Assembly: GCA_024752435.1 (NCBI GenBank) | Contig: CP103035.1 | Location: forward strand, 2,108,001-2,172,000 | Source: Allantophomopsis cytisporea | Taxonomy: Eukaryota; Ascomycota; Leotiomycetes; Phacidiales; Phacidiaceae | DNA: 64,000 nucleotides | Direction of reading: 5' to 3' | Shown: positions 11,640-23,840 of the stretch, one piece after another | Position numbering within the stretch: the first letter of the stretch is position 1 | How the letters are laid out: every line of letters starts with the position of its first letter | Position numbers and translations under genes: made by a program | Notes under the pieces: generated by a model | Seen by the model: the letters and a program-made list of their open reading frames with translations, nothing else | Told to the model about the DNA's origin: nothing | Databases searched by the model: none

Positions 11640-12600
11640 CCTGCGATTTCAGTCCCTTGTGCATCCCTGCGGTAGCAGTGGAGTCTGCAGATAACTATAA
11701 TATAGCTGTTTTTGAACGAGGAGAGTTTTGTCTCGGCGTTTTCTCTGCTTCTTTCTGTGCTTTCCTCTCAGCAATCCGCTCTTTCCACCCTCGTTGCTCT
11801 CTTGGCGGCTATTTACTCTTCGTCTGCTTTCGATTTTTATGCAGCAGCGGCAAACCTTATTAGGAGCTTCTGATGTATAGCATCGGGCTCCGATTTTGAA
11901 ATTCAAGCGCCACATGCTGTGCTCGTTTTGTATTGGGTTGCTATGTGAACATGTCTTTGACATTGCAGCATTGCTTCAGTCGTGACTTCCTGTCGTGTCT
12001 CTCGCACTGAAACACCTCGCCTTGCCAGGTGAGATCTTCGTCAATGATTTTGTTTGCATCTTCGGGGTTCGTGAACTCGACAATGATGGTCGAGGCCGAC
12101 TTTGTGAGTGCGGCTCTGGACAGCCATCCAATGTGCTTGATGTCGGCTTTTGATATGAAAGGCCTGTTTTCATGCAACAACTTGGCCCTGAACTGATCGA
12201 ACTTCTCCATATACATCGAGCTGGTCCTGATCCCGTATGCTAGTATGCCGTATGTTGGGACCTGGATAGATGTGTCTCTCCCAATTCGAATTATCCAGTC
12301 GTTTGAGAGCTGCTTCAATACTTGCACTTCATCTCTATCCAGTGTCTTGATACTGAGGTCTCTGCTTCTCGATAGACCGGCTGATGCTACAAGGATTCGT
12401 TCGGCATGCTGGTTTCTATCCTGCTCAACTGCACTGTCAACATGACTCTTGAGATTCGGAGGTTCTCGGTTCGGAGGCTCTCAATAGTGGAAGGATCTGC
12501 AACTTTTTTATGATCTCGCGCCGTGCTTGAATGAACGCTGATGTTTGAGTGGATGGAGTAATTGGCCTGCTAAGTGGCGCAGCATTGCTACTCAACACCG
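11640..12600 (-). mobile_element. LINE retrotransposon ORF1 (gag-like) relic
   Basis: On the minus strand, 12327-11941 encodes a block with VPTYGILAYGIRT, then KADIKHIGWLSR, then STIIVEFTNPEDANKII and QCERHDRKSRLKQC. This is the conserved region before the CCHC zinc knuckles in ORF1 of Tad/I-type LINEs of ascomycetes. Further Cys/His-rich sequence lies in a shifted frame at 11963-11649. The frame is broken and no endonuclease or reverse transcriptase is visible, so this is a 5' fragment or decayed copy. Confidence 0.6.
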
Positions 12601-12884
12601 ACGTATATTGATATCAGGTGTGTTTGGAAACTTAACGATAAGGACGCTCATGGTCGTGATCACGCGAGAGTACTCTATTAGCATCTACCGATCTTTCTAA
12701 AGTTTTTCTCTATTTAATCACTACCGCCTACAACTCTGGTAATTAAAGTAGTAAAAGTACGTAAACAAAGAACAGTAGTGATTTGATGGTGGTAGCTCGC
12801 CCGGTCATTGACATATCCACCGCTTGTCCATTCACGATATCTAACGCAAGGCATTTATCGAATTGTATCTTGTACCTAATCAGA

Positions 12885-13091
12885 TCATTGCTCGGCGTAG
12901 AGTCTCATACAAGTCATAGATACGCTCTCCTTTTCTCCGTCCATTTGTACCACAATATTTGCCATCTCTGTGAATCCCAATTCCATGTATAATTTTCTTC
13001 CAGAAGGCGTTGCAAATATACTGCGTGCAGTCAACACCGCCGCGTTGCTCTCCCTGTCTGGAAGGATGTTGTGAGCGGTGAGTGGTATCAT
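12885..13091 (-). pseudogene. GNAT acetyltransferase C-terminal fragment
   Basis: The 68 aa ORF contains ARSIFATPSGRKLYMELGF, which matches the end of the acetyl-CoA binding region and the 'G.klYe.lGF' strand of GNAT N-acetyltransferases, followed by a typical last strand and ending at TGA. The N-terminal part of the domain is not seen upstream (13092-13650), so this is a remnant or the last exon of a gene whose start is lost. Confidence 0.45.
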
Positions 13092-13650
13092 GAACTGAAA
13101 GCTTTTGGCATAACACTAATTTTGTGGCGGGGTTAGGATACTATTTTCCCAATGGCTAAGGCTATGATGGTTCTGGGATACTATCATTCCGAATGGCCGT
13201 ACTTAGCAGCCGGAGGTAGCTCCCTACTTACGCCGCAGATGGTGGGTCGATCGATTAATTAACGGTACTCATCAACCGGGCGATTGTCGTAGTTGCGTCT
13301 TTGTGCACGCATTCATCATCACATCATCACATCGAAAGTTGACAAAGAAAATAGAAAAAGAAAAACACTAAAAATCCCCCCAGACACCAGCAACGCCCAG
13401 ATACCGCCCAGGTTGTCGTACAATCTTGTTAGAATGTTGGCTTCAGCCTTGTCCTGTGCCGTGGCGGTCCTAGATAAAGAAACTAGCTAAATGACACGAA
13501 TCTGCGTATTCAACTACATACAATCTTCCACAACAGCCCTGTTGCTGAACTATCTCGATAGATAGTGGTTCTCTCAACGGTGCCTCTGACCCTCGCCTCT
13601 CAACTCGAACATGTCCTGGCGTCTATACGGATGACTTGAAGTCTAGAGAT
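13092..13650. other. No supported gene
   Basis: Short ORFs only. An A-rich stretch with a CATCATCACATCATCACATC run lies at about 13313-13333. Confidence 0.4.
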
Positions 13651-13927
13651 AGCACTATGGACTCGTACACAAGGGAGCCTATAGTTGAGCGGACATTTGA
13701 AAAGCTGCCTGCGTTTCAGCGTTATCAATTGATGAGGCTGAGTCTTAGGCAGTAGTGCCTTCCTCTCCTGCACTTACAATAACGTATTCCGAAGCTCATC
13801 GCCGAAATCCCCCAGAGAATCAAGGAAGAGGGCGTGCATTAACGCTATTACTTATAACAGTACTTGCGCTGCTGAAAATCTGTATAAAGGTTGATTCATA
13901 TAATAACTAACACGCTGCAATTTGTAG

Positions 13928-15041
13928 AGTATCTCAAGCAGACAGGAACCCTCGAAGATCAGTCAAGACCTACATTTGCACCCCTTTCAACGACTACAGA
14001 GACTTCTTCTCCCATGCAGAGCCCCTGGAAGTTGATACATCACCTTCTCAGATAGTGCATAATCTAACAGCAAGTGGTCTGGTCGAACCGATGGATTATA
14101 GATGTTCTCGTCCAGGCAGTTTTGGAGATAGACCTAAAGCCGTTAGGTTCGAAGTTGGGAAAGGATCAAGTGAAGTCCCTGGAACTAGCTACGTCCCAGG
14201 ACCATCAGCTGCCCCAAGGACATGGTCAACAGTAGATTTGAGCACAATAGACCAGAAGTGGGGAAAATTATTTAAAAATGGAAAACCGACTCCACGACTT
14301 GGTCAATTTCTCCGAGGTCTTGCAAATTATATTGTAAGTTCATTTGACATACTTTTTGAAGGGCTGACATAACTGACACTTACTATTAGATTGAGAATTA
14401 TTCACCGGCAAACAGTATTGTTGTTACGCCCGAAAAAATGATGGCTTATTATAGAGATTTTCCTTTGTATAAAGAGCCGCTTCCATTTATCGGTGAGTAC
14501 ATCGATATAGCAACTTATCTCGAGCACTCAAAACTAACTCTATGTAGCGATTTTCCAATCCCAGTCGAATGAGCATATATCACGTTTATATCAAGATCTC
14601 ACATGTCAGCATCAACTGATCCAAGAGACTCCAAGCTCTCCTCCAACAATTCCAGGACTTACCCCTGTCGGATTTGCCAAATTGATGGAGATAGCGATCC
14701 TAGCATATCCGGAGGAAGAATCGCGTCGACTTGAGAGAGTGGTTCTTACTCTTCCAATCGATGCGGATGATCATACAATTGACAACCACCCCGAAAGATT
14801 TCCAAAGCAAATTTCACGACATTTGCTACCAAGAACAACCAATCGCCTTGCAAAACAACTTTTCGATGATGCTGTAACAGATTTCTTCCGTGACCAACGA
14901 ACCCTAAAGCTAAGACAATGTAAAGATTCTACCAACTCTCCACGGGTTTCTCGTCGCACATTTACTACGGCTTCTAAGTCCCATAGCTCAGTGGAGGCGG
15001 TTCCTTTGATATGGGCGTTCCTTTCCGAAGTATTTCGTTGA
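13928..15041 (+). CDS. DUF7514-type fungal protein (N-terminus unresolved)
   Basis: Exons 13928-14333, 14390-14492 and 14548-15041 join in phase (introns 56 and 55 bases). The protein contains the pattern WGKLFKNGKPTPRLGQFLRG, then LANYIIENYSP, VVTPEKMMAYY, and PGLTPVGFAKLMEIAILAYP with ERFPKQISRHLLP. I recognise this order as the fungal DUF7514 domain, whose function is unknown. The start is not settled. A coding-looking piece from ATG 13657 stops at TAG 13753-13755. A possible upstream exon ends near 13891, before a short intron with an AACTAAC branch-like sequence. The first confident codons begin near 13929. Confidence 0.65.
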
Positions 15042-15535
15042 TCAGTCTTGGGAGTGTTTGTCGATCGAATGAGTGACAGAATGGATTTTGCTTGATGTTG
15101 GAGATACTTCTGAACAACTGCATGCGCAAATAATCTTATGCTCAATTTCACTTTTAAACTGATGACTCCTTTCGCTTGCCTGGAATCGACGTTCCAGCCT
15201 TAGAAGCTGGACGTTGCACTTGTACACTCTGAGCTCCAGCCTCGGTCAGCGCCTTGAACACTTGTTATAAGTGACGTAGCCATGGAGTTCTACAAATAGA
15301 CTCTTATTGGATTTTGTAATCTGAAAGGCCTTTTCATTGATTTCGGACTGTATGAAAAGTGTACGAAACAAAAGCACGCCCTTTTCAACAAATTCTATCG
15401 GCCGAACATACACTACCTGAGGCATCAAATTTAGTCAGCATATTTCACTGCCATTCATATTTAGAGCCGCGGATCGTTGCATTAAGTGGAGCTAGTAATA
15501 ACGTACACATACTTACTCACGAAGCACAAGCCAGC

Positions 15536-17446
15536 ATGACTGAACTAGAGAATTCTATACCTGCAGGCAGCAATGAGGATTTCACCTGGCTTGTGCCCTT
15601 TCAACCTCAGAACGCCGAGAGCAGTCAAGATGGGTGGAACAGCGAAGAAAATAACACCAATCCTATGGATCTACTATTTGCTCCTCTCGATTTATCATTT
15701 CTAGATGACGTGTCCCTCAACGTCGGTCTCAATCTCGAACCACTCCCTTCACAAACACAGAATCTCCTGGTGATAGACTACACAAGTATGATGTGCCAAA
15801 CAAGTCCCGCAATAGCTTTCTAATCTATTCTCTAGGCAAAACCCGGGTCCATACAGAGACCAATAATGCATTATACTTCGAAAACACAACCTCAGAGCCT
15901 CAATTGCCAGGCTGCCAGCCTATACTTGAAGTCCCAGCCAATACACCGAAGCGCAAACCAGCCAATACACTGAAGCGCAGACGACCAGAAGATTCCTACC
16001 AGAGAAAACGAGCTACATCTTGCATAGAGGCTTGGGCTGGAAAGGGGAAGGTCAGTTACTCACAACGGAGGAATCTTACGAACATCTAACCCGTTAGCAG
16101 TGCACTTGTGATACTGGAACATGTCGTTTTGTTAGCAAGCTGCCAGATCGTATACGAATTAAAGTACGTTTTGCTGATGCAGCAACTTTTGATAAATGTA
16201 ATGTCCTCTACCCCTTTCCAAGAGCAGTTTTGATAATAATCAAATTTACAGGGGACGTCGATGTTTACAAAGAACGATTACTCCAGATACCTCTTCGAAG
16301 ATTCGAGGTGTGTAAGCTAGCTGCGCTACAACATGACCCGGATGGACCGATTCTAAGAGTGACTTGTTTCGAATTTCTACCTCAGGATTCCACTCAAACA
16401 CAAGTGTTTTGGAAGGATAAATCGGGTTGGAAGTCAATAACAACATCCGCGTACACCTTGCAATATCCATATGTCGATGTAGCGCCATATGTTAATGCCT
16501 CTATACGTCCTTATCTAGACAAGATGAGTAGGGGACCAGGTTTAGTTGCTTCCCTTTTCGCTGTAATTCAAAACTTCGTACATGTAGGTTGCCTGTTTAA
16601 TCCTACAATGCACTCATACTAATGCTTTCTTAGGAACCAATCATCCATCTTTGTCTGCAGAAATATGCTTCCATTCGACATCTTATGCGAGGTTGGAGTC
16701 TCTGCGAGGGCGAACACCTTGGAATGAAGATAGTAAGGGAAGAATCTCCGTTGCAGGGAACTATTCCAGCTCCTCGCACGCTACAGAATCAGTTGGACCA
16801 TCGACTAGAGCTACATGTTGTAGATCTTGAGAATAGGATATTGAAGGATCTGCAAATAATGATGCTAAATCAAAGGCGGGAGAAATGGGTGGTGATATTC
16901 TTAACAGTCTTTCTTCTCCTTCATATCCAAGAACTAGACATGTGGAGACTGATGTATTGGATCCACCATCCACCAGAGGTTTGCTCACGCTTCGATACTA
17001 TGATGGATATCAACTAACAGCTACAGAACAATTCCTGGCGCCACCCCTCCAAACCTCCTGAATTGATGCAAAAGAGCATTCATTTCACAAACATGCTTAT
17101 GTCTCATTATCGAGTTATATCGTCGGGGTCATTGCCGATATACCTCGACTGGGATAGGAATGATGTTCGGGCTTCTGTAAACTATGATCCCAGAATTGTG
17201 CAGAGTTTAAAAGGACTACAGCTCCAAAAATTCGGTAAGTAAAATGTCACCATTTGATACAACTTACTCATTCCGAAATCAGAAAAGTGGACGAGCCGCG
17301 AGATTTGGCGAGAGTATAGAGAAGATAAGAGTGATAGCATCGAGTTCACCATAAGCTTCTTGTTGGTTACAAAGGAAAACGCATTGTTGGAGGCAAAGGA
17401 TTTCATAGCACCGGAGGAACTTCAGATAGCCTTTAACAAGGTTTAA
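15536..17446 (+). CDS. Seven-exon C6-type fungal regulator-like protein
   Basis: Exons 15536-15785, 15836-16050, 16101-16197, 16252-16583, 16634-16978, 17021-17234 and 17283-17446 give 538 aa. Phases agree at all six introns (42-54 bases). The N-terminus is acidic and Ser/Asn-rich. A basic nuclear-signal-like cluster follows (TPKRKPANTLKRRRPEDSYQ), then a Cys cluster (SCIEAWAGKGKCTCDTGTC) that looks like a degenerate zinc binuclear motif. The C-terminal half, with WVVIFLTVFLLLHIQELDMW, HPSKPPELMQKS and a SLPIYLDWD pattern, matches a large family of ascomycete C6 zinc-cluster-like transcription regulators. DNA binding is inferred only; the Cys spacing is not canonical. Confidence 0.65.
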
Positions 17447-17477
17447 CGAGAGTAGCTTGTATAATTGGTGTTATCTT

Positions 17478-18847
17478 TCATTCATTATTATCCGATGACA
17501 TGCTATTCTCGGACAGTATCCTGCTCACGAAGTCATTCATTGCTCCAGATACTTCTTTATCGCCAGCATCAACCTGCGAGCGACATTAGTCAGGCTAATA
17601 AGAATTGGATCATCTGCTTACTCTATGAAAGCGTCCCTGACTCGTGAGGTATTCCTCAACCTTCAAATTCTGCGCCGAGAATGTAGCAACTCTCCTTGCA
17701 CGGACTTCCGGAGTGTCATCAGTCCTTCCGGAGGTGAGTGCTCGGCCTGCTAGACGTTGCAACAAGTTTTCAGAGTCGCAGTCCATCATCAAGGTGTAGT
17801 TCTGCCCCTGTATCTAGGTTTCGGTCAGTACAGGCTATGTGTTGGAGAAGTAGGTTTTACCATCTGATTAAACTCTGATGCTTGCTGTAGACTCCTTGGA
17901 AATCCATCTATAAGGAATTTTGTCTCCCCTGACTCTTCTAGTTTTCCGCGTAGCAGGTTGACTGTGAGCTTTGCTGGGACAGGCCACGGTATCGCCATAT
18001 GATCCGCTATTAGTTCAGAAAAAGGGGAGTCCTCGCGGTCGCGCTCCTCCCTAAGAATATCCCCAGCGGATATGTAATGAAGTCCGAACTCCTTGGCAAG
18101 CCGAGTGCATTGTGTGGACTTTCCGACTCCAGGAGGTCCTATCTGCTGATTAGAGTATAACCGGAGAGCTTTATATGAAACTTACCAATAACAAAGATAA
18201 TCACGTATTTTGCACGTCGACTTTCGAAGAAAGCTTCCCGCGTCTCCTTCAATTCTTTCGCCATGACTTGTACCTCTGCCGTGTTTATCCTTTTGAGTTC
18301 TGATTCGAACATTTTTGTATCCCTTGTCTCTGCATTCTCCATTTCATATTGAAAAAGTTGGGATATGCAGTCCAGGCGATCAAGGTCGAACACGAGTTGT
18401 GCCTCCTTAGTTTCACGAGCCTCAAACTCAGACCAAAGTTCATGTATCCGAGGATTCTCATTTAGTATTGAGATGTATCTGATCGATAGCTCTTCTCGCT
18501 TGTATTTATCGTCTATAAACCATTAATTGGGTATATATCGGAAGTAGGGTTATGTTACCTTTGGAAATGTTGTCCGATGGTGTGATGTCACCTGTGAGGG
18601 ACTCTGCGAGATCATGGTACAAGATCATGTCTCGACACTTCTTGTCGCTCACCTTGTCAAGGCTAAACTCTTTCCTCTTCACCAAAAGGTTCCATAGCAT
18701 TAGCATAGAGTATGTGTGATCGCTGACGCTCTCGGGGTTCGAAATATTGCGCTTCACCCATCCAGAACGACGTACTTTCTTGAGGGAGGCAGCAAAACTG
18801 TAAAGGGATACCACATGGCTGTTGTTCAAAATTTCAGTTGCTGACAT
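17478..18847 (-). CDS. HD-domain nucleotide phosphohydrolase fused to UMP-CMP/adenylate-type kinase
   Basis: Exons 18559-18847, 18186-18512, 17861-18138, 17622-17813 and 17478-17573 encode 393 aa; all four introns (46-48 bases) keep phase. Residues about 20-190 form an HD domain of the HDDC2/YfbR type: SGWVKRNISNPESVSDHTYS supplies the first His, and ILYHDLAESLTGDITP the HD dyad. This family dephosphorylates (deoxy)nucleoside monophosphates. From about residue 205 a nucleoside-monophosphate kinase begins with P-loop GPPGVGKST, then GLHYISAGDILREE, LIDGFPRS, and a C-terminal ARRVATF...VEEYL segment. The two halves would act in opposite directions on nucleoside monophosphates. The fusion is read through a clean phase-1 intron between the domains. 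Likely cytosolic. Confidence 0.85.
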
Positions 18848-19720
18848 TTTGTTTGTAATTGATGAAGAGGATCGGGCGATTAGGATGACTCGAAATGCAA
18901 AGTTGATGCTATTACCCCGCTTGCTATTTGAGTGCTCGCGACGGACCGAGCGGTTGGGGCCGGCCGCAGCGCCAGACCAAGCGTTCCAAATTGCAATACT
19001 GAGAACGTGATTTCCACATCAGGTGCAAGTATCGAATGACAAGGCCGGAAACAATTTGATACCTCAGGCGCTTCTTAAAAGGTTCCCGTAGGTCTTAGGT
19101 CAGTTCTTATCCGAATAACATCATCACAACGCGTATCAAATTTTTGAAATCCACACCACAACGAAGCTCAATATCTCCTCTGGGAGTGAGTTCAGCTAAT
19201 AGTCCCAGTTATAGCCTATTTTTTGAAATAATTTGGGACGCCTTGCTTTGATATTCTCTCCTAGAGATCGCAGAACACCGAGATATTCGCACACCGCCGC
19301 ATACCACTTTACCAGAATACTACGAGGAAACATTGGAACTCAGATCCATACTACACCAACACTTGAAGTCACAGTTACTACTATGAAAAGCAGTATAAGC
19401 AAGTAGGCTCTGCTACATACATCGAAGTCGAAATAGCACCTTCTCTTCAATCGAAAGAACGCCTTCTTAAAGGAAAGTTAAAAACAGGACAGGAGAAGGA
19501 CTGCAGGAAAGATAAGTCTCTGCGAAGACAACTGTCATTATACACAGAGCGGCATGGCTTCACCCCATGCCAATTTTCTTTATATGTAGCCACATTAATA
19601 GATCAGCCAGCAAGTCTCTTCAAAGAGCTCGCCCTGACAAATTAGTCACATAACCCAGGGTATCTAGAGTATCACGTGAAATGCTCTGCATAGCAGCCTT
19701 AGGCAGCTCGGTCGGACGGT
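18848..19720. other. Intergenic; no gene seen
   Basis: Start-proximal region of the HD-kinase gene, followed by sequence with stops in all frames. 19540-19720 looks like anonymous repetitive sequence but no paired terminal repeat was found in the window. Confidence 0.35.
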
Positions 19721-19731
19721 AAACTAGAAAA

Positions 19732-19757
19732 AATCAATCAATCGATCAATCGATCAA
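19732..19757. repeat. Simple repeat of ATCA/ATCG tetranucleotides
   Basis: About six tandem tetranucleotides (AATCAATCAATCGATCAATC pattern), followed by a related AATCAATC at 19767. Confidence 0.8.
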
Positions 19758-19862
19758 GGATCAAAAAATCAATCAGACCGAGAATCAATGAGGAATCGAT
19801 CCATCCAAGAGAATAGCAGAAAACGAATCAGAAACTGAGAAAGTCAGCCTGGAGTGGTCGTA

Positions 19863-20112
19863 ATGCCCATGGAGCGGAACCGTTCACGATCACCCCTTAG
19901 CTCTCCTCGGCAACGACGGAGCGGGCAAATAGGACGACCCACCACAAAAGCCGGGGAAATGGGCCTTGTAGAAGAAGCCCACGACGAAGACGATCCAGTG
20001 AGTTTCGCACCCTAACGGTCAAAAAGACCCACCAGATCTTCACTGATGGAAAGGCTCTCCTCGTCCGGGAGAGCCTCGTTGACGCGCTGCGTGCGGAGGG
20101 CATCATCATCAT
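19863..20112 (+). other. Short Arg/Ser-rich ORF and GC-rich patch, possible retroelement debris
   Basis: ATG 19863 opens 50 codons rich in Arg and Ser near the start (NRSRSPLSSPRQRRSG), ending TAA at 20013-20015. A second frame continues as a coding-like block with the pattern THQIFTDGKALLVRESLVDA. GC content is higher than in the surroundings. This could be a fragment of a retrotransposon gag or an orphan gene. No reverse transcriptase or paired long terminal repeats were found, so the call is weak. Confidence 0.2.
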
Positions 20113-20565
20113 CTAAAGCTCGAGCCGGACGAACAACTGGCACTGTTCTCACCTCTCTGGATGATTTTGATTCGTAGCTGAATTGACCTAGTGCACACTT
20201 GTTTAATAAGATATTTTTATCTTGCTTGAGAGCAGAAGGTCTGCGGTTACATATGTGAGATATACCTTAGCAAACAGTTCAGGGAAACCATCATCTCCCG
20301 GCTCAGATGTCGATGTTGTCGTCAGCCTGCCATGCTGTCACTTACCTACTTCTGACCTCACATATACACCATCCACACCATCCACACCATCGTTTTATCA
20401 ATATAAGCAACGCACTCAAACTTTCTCATTATATGACATCATCGTTGCTCTAACAAGTATAAATAACAACTTCTGGAAAATGCAAGAAACGCCATATCAA
20501 AATTGATACCAAAATCGCAAACGAATCAAAGCAGGCAACTAGTATGATGAGAACAAGTCTAAACT

Positions 20566-23500
20566 TCATGCACGCCTTTTACTTTGACGCGTTTCAACCT
20601 TTCCAGAGTAATCCCTCTTCTTTCCCTGTAAAGTAGACTCGATATTCTTATATCGCTGCGCATAGCATACACAGTGTTCGATAAATACTTTGGCATTCGT
20701 ACTGTGATCAGATCGCCCAAATGGAGCGACAAGCATCTGCTGTTCTTGGAACCAAGTTAAGCTCCGTGGAAACCCGCTTATACTTTGCCGAAAGAGACGA
20801 CTGAAAACAAGTTGTATGTTCTCCACGTCATCTGGATGCCGAATGGAGAACGATACAGTCTTTTGAAAGATTCCACAGTGTTGGCAAATGTCGTCGAGGC
20901 TGAGAAGGCCAAGGTAGTCTCCATTGTCCACAACAAAATGAACTAGAGGATATTCTTTCAGAATGCTTTGCACTAATGCTTGACTGTGTGGACTTCGACA
21001 AAGGATTGATCCGTAACAGGTATAGACACCACCAACACGTCGTAAGCTTCCATCCAATTCAAAAAAGAATGAAGAGGCCTTTAATGCCCGTGCAATACTT
21101 TCTATGTCTCCTGGGTGATTTTGCACCTGATTTTCAAGCTGGGCCATCTTGTCCACATCATCAAGCTGTGGTTCCTTTTCTGTCAGGGGAAGATTAAGTC
21201 GAAAGTGTCTACCTTTTACTTCCTCTTCCAGACCTTGGTAATGATCTTTCCAGCTTCTTTGACCATCCAAGGATAAAGAAGACATCGAAGCTCGATAGAA
21301 GCGTGCGATGAACCCATCTTGAAAGATATTACGAAAATTTGAAGCCTTTGGCGAACCCTGCTGTTGGTGAAAGCCGGTGCCGATTGAGAGTACGAAGTCG
21401 AAGTCTGTTCCTTTCCATATGCGCTTTCCCTCTCTGAGACCCGGTCTTACGGGGTTATTGTATCGCAGACCCCCATCTTGGAAAGTGCCTAAAGCTGGAA
21501 TGGCTTTTGTCCGGAAGAAACTTTATGGATTTCAACTTTTAGCAGCGTCACTATAAGGACTATGGAAGACTTACCCTGGAGCTGCCGTTGTGCATCTTGC
21601 CCTGTATTGTATTAGTCAAGACGGAGGAGGAAAGGGTTGCACGTACGCTTCCCAAGTCAGTACCTCATTTTCAGCCCTGTATGCTCTTAGATGTCGATAA
21701 CCTAGTGGCTTATGTTAGTGCTACACAAGTGGTTGAGTTCATATCATTACCAGAATCTTTTGCGACGTCGACAACTCCGTTGTAATTAGTAAAGAGACAT
21801 AGATCTGCCGATGAAATGGTTGTCGCAGTGATAGCAACCTTCATACCTGATGGCCTATGCTTTACCACACCAAATAGTGGGTCTTCTCCGAAAGCTTCTA
21901 GCAAAGTTTCCTCAAGAGGAGTAACATTGTATTGACCGTCAGTAAGACATGAACTGATGAACCTACGTGCTTGTGATATAAAGGATTGTGAGGATCTATG
22001 TCTAGAGGGAAATACACGGATTGCAAATTTGTGTAGAAATTCTAAGCACTCGCGTAAAGTCCAGTACTTATGAAGAAATGCAATAACAAGTAACCCACCT
22101 AAGAGCAAGTTAGCAGTGATTCTTCCTTTCAGATCGAGGTAACTCCCCTGAACTGGATCCTATCCCGAAGTCGATATGTTCTTGGAGAGGATAAGGGAGT
22201 GCAAGTTTCTGATCGAGCGCTTCCAGAAATCGCAGAGCTACTCCGATTTTGACTCCGCCACCGTCGAGACTAAGCATTCTTTTTCCCGCAGTGGGTGGCG
22301 AGAGTCGTGCTTGGAAGTTTACTTCTGATTGACAGATTACGCATGATCGAATTAGAAACTGGTATTCAACCCCTCGCATTGGCATCCCATAGACCTGAAC
22401 ACATGTGTCACATATGGCATGACCACAACTCTGGATATGTTCTACTTTCCTTTGAAGACATACAAGACAGGTGCGTGCTGTCTTGAAAGCAGTCCATAAG
22501 CTGCAGTGTCTCTGAAGGTCTTGTTGTCGTACCACGGACGAGGAAAAACCGTTTTGTTCCATTGACGAAAACATCGCTAGCATATGTGTCTCGATGTCTC
22601 CACAGACTAATTCAGTACAAAGATTTTGCTGATCGTTGAACTCTTTGAAGCCACGGACACATTGGGCCCGATACAAGGTACGAAACACTTGCTTCGGATC
22701 GAATTCTAATCAACGTCAGTATATAAGAGGCATCGGATGGGGTTGATACTTACGATGCATCCTGGGAGGATACGAATCCAAAATAATGGCCGAAGCCACG
22801 AACGAAGGTGGGATACTGGATGGAAATTTGTTCTGCAGACTTAGCTGTAGGTATTCATATATGTGGGTGTGAAAATCATTGTTGAGAGGGTTGTATATTC
22901 GGGAAGACTCGATAAAGTTGAAAGGCTTTGCTGGCTGTTCAATGAACGATTTTAGTGCCAGTTGAAAAAAGGTGGCCGTGTGATCCATAGAAAAAAGGGT
23001 TCGGTGCCTCTTTTTCTCCTCACGCACGATATGGGATTGCTGAGTTACAATGCTCTTCAATTCCTGGAACTGTGCGTGAGACGGACGCGACTGGGCAATG
23101 TTAAAAAGAGTAATAGCCGCAAATGATTCGAAGAATTTGGGGATAGAAGATATTTCCGAATATATACGGGGCTGATCGACTCGAAAAGCGATTTCTGATA
23201 TACGCGTCACCAAAATGACTCGTGGACGTAAGGTGACTGGTAGATTGGAGCCAGATCCAATGGAGGCTAAACGCTTCAGTCTAGATATGACTGTGGTAAC
23301 ACCCCCATCATCGTCAGCGAAAATGCAAAAAATGTCTGTAAACAATAACAAAACTTTGGACTGGAGATAATCAATGAGGTCCTTTGATCGGGACATTTCT
23401 TCATTGCCTGGCCATGGCATCGAATACTGGTGATCGTCATGGCAGCTGTTAAGTTTTGGCTCTCTAAGTGCAGCAGTCCATCTCCTACGAACATCAGCAA

Positions 23501-23774
23501 TGAGTATGGGATATACATCATCGGCAGTGTTCGGGTCGATACAAATATTTGCAAGACCGGTATTGCGACGATTTATAAGTTCATTGCCAGGAAAGAGTGC
23601 TTTCATCGCAGAGTTCTTGATCTTTGAACCAGTAAAGGACAGTAACGTGGGGTATTGGCTCGCAGATTGTGGAAGTTGCCTTGTGATCCTTTGAAGTCGT
23701 TCTCCATGGTGAATAATAAGGTCCCCTGGGGCCTCTTGCACACGTAACCACTGGACGTGAGAGCATAGCGGCAT
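20566..23774 (-). CDS. Patatin-like phospholipase with RING finger and degenerate GTPase-like N-terminal domain
   Basis: Exons 22754-23774, 22148-22705, 21751-22098, 21647-21701, 21575-21601 and 20566-21520 give 987 aa in consistent phase. Residues about 30-330 resemble a dynamin/GTPase-like fold with a lost P-loop (SFTGSKIKNSAMKAL where G....GKS would be). A RING-type Cys/His cluster (CLVCLQRKVEHIQSCGHAIC then CVICQSE) lies at about 425-470. The patatin domain has the oxyanion motif LDGGGVKIG, the nucleophile elbow GSSSG, and the catalytic Asp in DGGLRYNNP. It should be a lipid acyl hydrolase. The start at 23774 was chosen because the homologous region begins there and the upstream sequence reads like leader. 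The intron at 22099-22147 begins GG, not GT; all others are GT-AG. Confidence 0.85.
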
Positions 23775-23840
23775 TGATGAGATGAATGAAGATATGATAG
23801 AATGATGGATTATGTGAGAGGAGAGATAGGAAAGCTTCAA

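Noticed and set aside
19863..20112. LTR retrotransposon with gag
   Set aside because: Only a short Arg/Ser-rich ORF; no paired LTRs, primer-binding site, protease or reverse transcriptase. Kept as a low-confidence patch only.
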